DNA of 8,910 nucleotides. Origin: Pseudomonadota bacterium (GTDB taxonomy: Bacteria; Verrucomicrobiota; Verrucomicrobiia; Chthoniobacterales; UBA6821). The stretch is taken from NCBI GenBank assembly GCA_009928265.1, contig RFPR01000082.1, forward strand, positions 1 through 8,910. The letters are read 5' to 3'. Shown piece by piece: positions 6,208 through 8,910 of this stretch. The notes under the pieces were generated by a model. It searched no databases. It had not been told where the DNA came from and was given only the letters and a program-made list of their open reading frames with translations. The position numbers were made by a program, and so were the translations under genes. Position 1 is the stretch's first letter, and each line of letters starts with the position of its first letter.

Positions 6208-6564
6208 ATGAGCATCATCGCCACCATCGAAAAAGAGCAATTCAAAACCGACCTCGTGGAGTTCCAGGTGGGTGATACCATCTGTGTTCATACCCGCGTT
6301 ATCGAGGGTGACAAGGAGCGTATCCAGAAGTACGCCGGCATCGTCATCGGTCGCAAAGGCACCGGAATCAATGCCAACTTCACCGTTCGCCGCGTTAGCT
6401 TCGGAGAGGGTGTTGAGCGTGTGTTCCCGCTTCACTCGCCCCGCATCGCCAAGCTCGAGGTCGAGAAGCGCGGATCGGTCCGCCGTTCCAAGCTCAACTA
6501 CCTCCGTGACCGCAAGGGTAAGGCCGCTGTCACTGTGAAGGACAAGGCTCAGGAAATCGCCTAA
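6208..6564 (+). CDS. rplS: 50S ribosomal protein L19
   Basis: L19 is a small basic protein of the large ribosomal subunit located at the interface with the 30S subunit. From the ATG at 6208 it has 118 residues, the usual size. Hallmarks are GDTICVHTRVIEGDKERIQ (22-40), the glycine-rich GIVIGRKGTGINANFTVRR (44-62), GEGVERVFPLHSPRI (66-80) and the strongly basic RRSKLNYLRDRKGKAA (92-107). An in-frame ATG at 6115 would add 31 residues unlike L19, so the start at 6208, giving M-S-I-I-A-T-I-E, is preferred because it aligns with the family N-terminus. No Shine-Dalgarno sequence precedes it. In many bacteria rplS follows rpsP-rimM-trmD; here its upstream neighbour is divergent xylB, so it starts its own unit with rnhB and yraN after it. 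A strong terminator lies 49 bases after the stop. Confidence 0.96.
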   Translation: MSIIATIEKEQFKTDLVEFQVGDTICVHTRVIEGDKERIQKYAGIVIGRKGTGINANFTVRRVSFGEGVERVFPLHSPRIAKLEVEKRGSVRRSKLNYLRDRKGKAAVTVKDKAQEIA

Positions 6565-6579
6565 GAAGTTTTTTTCCCG

Positions 6580-7269
6580 ATGACGCTCGAACGTCGCGGG
6601 AAGGTTTCCAAGAAGGGCCTCCGGAAATCCGGAGGCCCTTCGCTTTTTCCCAATCTGGAGCATGAGGAAGAACTGCATGCCCGGGGCATCCGCCCGGTCG
6701 CCGGGGTCGATGAGGCGGGAAGGGGACCGCTGGCCGGTCCCGTGGTCGCCGGTGCGGTGATCTTGCCCGAGGGATTCGGGTTTGAGGGACTGGACGACTC
6801 CAAGAAACTAAACCATGCGAAGAGGGAAGGATTGTTTGAGGCAATCACTCAAAATCCTAAGATCCGATTCGCTATTGCTGAGGCCAGTTCACAGGAAATC
6901 GGTCATCTGAATATCCTGCGGGCAACCCATCTGGCCATGAGTCGCGCTCTGGAAGGGCTGAAGAAAAACGGACATCCTCCCGCCCATGCCCTCGTGGATG
7001 GTCTTCCTGCAAAGGGGCTTCCCGTGGATCAGACTGCACTCGTCGGGGGAGATGGCCTCAGTCTCAGCATTGCCGCAGCCAGTATCCTGGCCAAGGTGAG
7101 CCGAGACCGGATCATGGAGGAACTCGACAGGGAGTTTCCGCAGTACGGATTTGCCATCCATCGCGGCTATGCCACAGCCGATCATCTGGCTATGCTCAGG
7201 AAGCATGGACCTTGCCCGCATCATCGCCTCGGTTTTGCTCCGGTCGACCAACCCACCTTCGGTTTCTGA
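6580..7269 (+). CDS. rnhB: Ribonuclease HII
   Basis: RNase HII cuts the RNA strand of RNA/DNA hybrids and removes single ribonucleotides misincorporated into DNA. Numbering from the ATG at 6580 (229 residues), the catalytic acidic residues are D44 and E45 in AGVDEAGRGPLAGPVV, D140 in ALVDG and D158 in GGD. The D140-D158 spacing of 18 matches that between the E. coli catalytic residues. Other hallmarks are DDSKKL (72-77), IAAASILAKVSRDR (164-177) and the C-terminal YATADHLAMLRKHGPCPHHR (197-216). The start is uncertain. The ATG at 6580 is the only ATG, GTG or TTG in frame before the conserved core, yet it places a strong terminator hairpin inside codons 12-21 and adds about 25 residues beyond the usual N-terminus. 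A CTG at 6655 would give 204 residues, close to the norm. It follows rplS by 15 bases and overlaps yraN. Confidence 0.9.
   Translation: MTLERRGKVSKKGLRKSGGPSLFPNLEHEEELHARGIRPVAGVDEAGRGPLAGPVVAGAVILPEGFGFEGLDDSKKLNHAKREGLFEAITQNPKIRFAIAEASSQEIGHLNILRATHLAMSRALEGLKKNGHPPAHALVDGLPAKGLPVDQTALVGGDGLSLSIAAASILAKVSRDRIMEELDREFPQYGFAIHRGYATADHLAMLRKHGPCPHHRLGFAPVDQPTFGF
6613..6640 (+). terminator. Strong intrinsic terminator after rplS, inside the rnhB reading frame
   Basis: AAGGGCCTCCGG (6613-6624) pairs perfectly with CCGGAGGCCCTT (6629-6640) around an AAAT loop: a 12-base-pair stem with a GC-rich core. It is followed by CGC and then five Ts (6643-6647). This is the textbook form of a rho-independent terminator on the + strand, 49 bases after the rplS stop, so it should end the rplS message. 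It also falls within the first 21 codons of the only ATG-initiated rnhB frame. On the opposite strand the stem is followed by a mixed C/T/G run (CTTGG after the AA/TT pairs), so it is mainly one-directional. Confidence 0.8.
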
Positions 7270-7642
7270 GGGACATCTGGCTCTGGGCCGATGGGGTGAG
7301 GAAACGGCCGCCCGTTATCTGAAGCGGAAGGGATGGAAGATTCTCCGTCGGAACTTCTGTCCTCCGAGGGGGGGAGAAGTCGATCTCGTCTGCCGTGACC
7401 GTGACACGCTTGTCTTTGCCGAGGTGAAAACGCGCCGTTCCGATGAGATGGGACGCCCGCTCGATGCCGTGGACGCCAAAAAACAGCGACTGATCCGTCA
7501 GGGAGCCCTCTATTGGCTCCGACTCCTCGAGATGCCAGATATCACCTTCCGATTCGATGTAATTGAGGTACTGGCCACGGATCCTGTCGAGATCCGAGTT
7601 ATTGAGTCGGCGTTCACCCTCCCCGATCCACTCAGATATTAA
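7205..7642 (+). CDS. yraN: UPF0102 (YraN family) endonuclease-like protein
   Basis: The YraN/UPF0102 family has a PD-(D/E)xK nuclease-like fold and a poorly defined role; gene context in many bacteria suggests DNA maintenance. With the ATG at 7205 the protein is 145 residues. Motifs are GRWGEETAARYLKRKGWKIL (28-47), the R-N segment at 49-50, GGEVDLVCRD (56-65), FAEVKTRRS (71-79, supplying the E-x-K of the active site) and AVDAKKQRLIRQGALYWL (88-105). The family usually begins 5-15 residues before the G-x-x-G-E motif. ATG 7205 gives 27 residues before it and a 65-base overlap with rnhB in another frame; a TTG at 7235 would shorten this. The frame is also open back to an ATG at 7151, which is less likely. 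An AGGAAG runs up to the ATG at close spacing. rnhB next to yraN is a common arrangement in bacteria. Confidence 0.87.
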   Translation: MDLARIIASVLLRSTNPPSVSEGHLALGRWGEETAARYLKRKGWKILRRNFCPPRGGEVDLVCRDRDTLVFAEVKTRRSDEMGRPLDAVDAKKQRLIRQGALYWLRLLEMPDITFRFDVIEVLATDPVEIRVIESAFTLPDPLRY

Positions 7643-7751
7643 AACCTTCCAAGGATTGGATATTTGGATGACGCGCTGGCCGCCAAGCGAAGCTGTAGTA
7701 GAGCTACTGCGAGCGCAGGCGAACAACGCGCGGCGCCAAAAAGCCAATTCC
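7643..7751. repeat. Gap between convergent genes with a short double palindrome
   Basis: Between the converging yraN and exbB genes, AGTAG-AG-CTACT (7697-7708) and CTGCG-AG-CGCAG (7707-7718) are two tightly nested inverted repeats that share two bases. The segment AGCTACTGCGAGCGCAGGCG (7702-7721) resembles the GCTACTTGCGGGAGCGAGAG stretch at 2269-2288, suggesting two members of one intergenic repeat class. The stems are short and lack a T-run, so a terminator role is unconvincing. I see no open frame with protein character here. Confidence 0.35.
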
Positions 7752-8372
7752 TTATTTAGAAAGGGAGAGCTTGGTCATCAGGTCCGTTGTCAGCGACTCC
7801 AATTCGATCGAGACCACTTCGACGCGGCGGGTGAAGTAATTGTAGGCGACCAGATTTGGAACGGCGACGCCGAGACCGACGATGGTGCAGTTCAGTGCCT
7901 CGGAGATACCGTTGGCCACCATCTGGGGATCCCCGCCGATGTTGGCGAAGATGCCGACGAGTCCGGAGAGGGTGCCGAGGAGTCCGAGCAGAGGCGAGAT
8001 TCCGGTTGTGATCTCAAGGAAGACGAGTCCTGATTCTAGGCGGGATATCTCGTGGCGGGCGCGGGTCTGGACGGCGTCGAGGATTTCGGTGCGCGGCCAG
8101 TTGCGATGCTGAAGCACGTTGTCCAAAACCCGGGAAAGAGGGGATGGCTCCTGACGGAGGACGCGCTCCAGGGTCTCGGTGCTGCCTCCCTTGAAGGCCT
8201 GCAGGGCGCGGATCACCTCCATCGGGAGGGCGCGGTCCATCTTGATTACCCTGGCTCGCTGCAGGATGACCGCAAGCGAGAAGACCGAGAGGATCAGCAG
8301 TGCGAACATGAAGAATCCGCCCTGGACGAAGAATTTGATGAACCCGGGAAGGGTGGCGAGTAGCAGTGGCAT
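7752..8372 (-). CDS. exbB: MotA/TolQ/ExbB proton channel family protein
   Basis: ExbB-type proteins form the inner-membrane proton channel that, with ExbD, powers TonB for active uptake through outer-membrane receptors; TolQ and MotA are relatives. The 206-residue protein has three membrane segments: about 13-37 (F-F-V-Q-G-G-F-F-M-F-A-L-L onward), 117-141 and 156-180, with a cytoplasmic loop of about 80 residues between the first two. Family signatures are SPLLGLLGTLSGLVGIF (126-142) and ISEALNCTIVGLGVAVPNLV (156-175), which carry the channel-lining threonines expected at T134 and T163. It starts 4 bases after the stop of the TonB-family gene and is clearly co-transcribed with it. No exbD follows on the minus strand in the window; one would be expected upstream of tonB or elsewhere. 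ExbB is favoured over TolQ because of the tonB neighbour. Confidence 0.9.
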   Translation of the reverse strand: MPLLLATLPGFIKFFVQGGFFMFALLILSVFSLAVILQRARVIKMDRALPMEVIRALQAFKGGSTETLERVLRQEPSPLSRVLDNVLQHRNWPRTEILDAVQTRARHEISRLESGLVFLEITTGISPLLGLLGTLSGLVGIFANIGGDPQMVANGISEALNCTIVGLGVAVPNLVAYNYFTRRVEVVSIELESLTTDLMTKLSLSK

Positions 8373-8376
8373 GGGA

Positions 8377-8910
8377 TCAGTAGATGGTGAAGCTATAGTC
8401 GATTTCGAGGCAGCCGTTCTGAATCGTCGGGACGACGTCGGCCGGGATCGGCGGAAGCTTGGCGTCCATAATTGAACGGAGGCTGCAATCCGTCAAAGAC
8501 TCATTGCCATTGCTGCGTACGACTCGCAGACCCATGACCTTGCCTGAGGCGTTGACTTTGAAATTGACGTCGACCGTTCCGATGCTCAGCAGGCCCATCC
8601 GCTCGTCGACGTAGTAATACCAGCGTGAGCCGATGGCGTCGGCGACGGCTTTCTTGTATCGGCCGATCGGGGTGGCCTCCGCAGCCACGGAGGAGCGTCC
8701 TCTATTGGAGATATTTCCCCGGATGACAGTCTGGCGTGTCTCGGCTTGGTAGCCTTTGGTGGTACCTGCCGAACCGGGGGTCGAAGGTGCGGCGGGATTA
8801 GAGGGGGATGGCTGGTTGGGCTTGGGGGGGCTGTGAGGAGAAGTGTCAGGAGGTTGGAGCAGCTTGAGGTTATTTGGAGGCGGTGTGGAGGTAGGTGTCG
8901 GGGATGGTGT
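8377..8910 (-). CDS. tonB: TonB-family energy transducer, C-terminal 177 residues (partial)
   Basis: The frame is open from the window end to a TGA at 8377-8379, so the gene begins outside. The visible 177 residues start with about 55 that are very rich in Pro, Ser, Thr and Asn, typical of the periplasm-spanning linker of TonB. A stretch with IRGNISNRGRSS follows, then a C-terminal domain of about 95 residues. This domain includes IGRYKKAVADAIGSRWYYYV, the strand-forming TVDVNFKVNASGKVMGLRVV, LPPIPADV and the terminal strand LEIDYSFTIY. The layout matches TonB_C/TolA-like energy transducers, although the canonical Y-P motif is replaced by R-W-Y-Y-Y-V. A GTG at 8688 could be taken as a start, but the open proline-rich reading upstream shows it is internal. 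TonB carries the energy of the ExbB/ExbD channel to outer-membrane receptors. exbB follows after 4 bases. Confidence 0.82.
   Translation of the reverse strand, partial: TPSPTPTSTPPPNNLKLLQPPDTSPHSPPKPNQPSPSNPAAPSTPGSAGTTKGYQAETRQTVIRGNISNRGRSSVAAEATPIGRYKKAVADAIGSRWYYYVDERMGLLSIGTVDVNFKVNASGKVMGLRVVRSNGNESLTDCSLRSIMDAKLPPIPADVVPTIQNGCLEIDYSFTIY

Noticed and set aside
6569..6575. Run of seven T after the rplS stop considered as a terminator tail
   Set aside because: No stem-loop lies directly before it; the real hairpin with a T-run is further downstream at 6613-6647.
8377..8688. A short independent gene starting at the GTG at 8688
   Set aside because: The same frame continues open to the window end and encodes a proline-rich TonB linker, so the GTG is internal.

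Overview
The window looks like ordinary chromosomal housekeeping DNA from a moderately GC-rich Gram-negative bacterium, most plausibly a member of the Verrucomicrobiota. That placement is inference. It rests on the style of the TonB-family protein (an I-R-G-x-I-S-N-R-G stretch ahead of its C-terminal domain), the character of the intergenic repeats and the overall protein flavour; no rRNA or other phylogenetic marker was available to test it. I see no prophage, insertion sequence, CRISPR array, tRNA or rRNA.

Layout. (1) Bases 1-2110, + strand: the 3' end of a YqeY-like gene, then ispD (isoprenoid precursor synthesis), then an M16 zinc peptidase whose start overlaps the ispD stop by 4 bases. 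(2) Bases 2111-2303: a gene-free gap between convergent genes, packed with three hairpins, two of them probably members of dispersed repeat families. (3) Bases 2304-5947, - strand: a probable transcription unit read xylB, ubiX, DUF374 acyltransferase, folD. The last three are joined with no gap or a 4-base overlap. (4) Bases 5948-6207: the divergent intergenic region between xylB and rplS, holding repeats, low-complexity sequence and small hairpins before rplS. (5) Bases 6208-7642, + strand: rplS (ribosomal protein L19), rnhB (RNase HII) and yraN (UPF0102). A strong intrinsic terminator lies inside the apparent 5' coding region of rnhB. (6) Bases 7643-7751: a short gap between convergent genes with a small palindromic element. 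(7) Bases 7752-8910, - strand: exbB preceded by a proline-rich TonB-family gene that runs off the window, forming part of an energy-transduction module for outer-membrane uptake.

The genes are largely core metabolism and envelope functions: isoprenoids, one-carbon folate chemistry, prenylated flavin cofactor, lipid acylation, pentose entry, translation, RNA/DNA hybrid repair and TonB-dependent transport. Many starts lack a convincing Shine-Dalgarno sequence and several depend on stop/start overlaps, which suggests translational coupling.

I did not find a convincing new biological system. The points most worth a second look are the terminator embedded in rnhB, the hairpin-rich repeat cluster between the M16 gene and folD, and the hairpin series in front of rplS.
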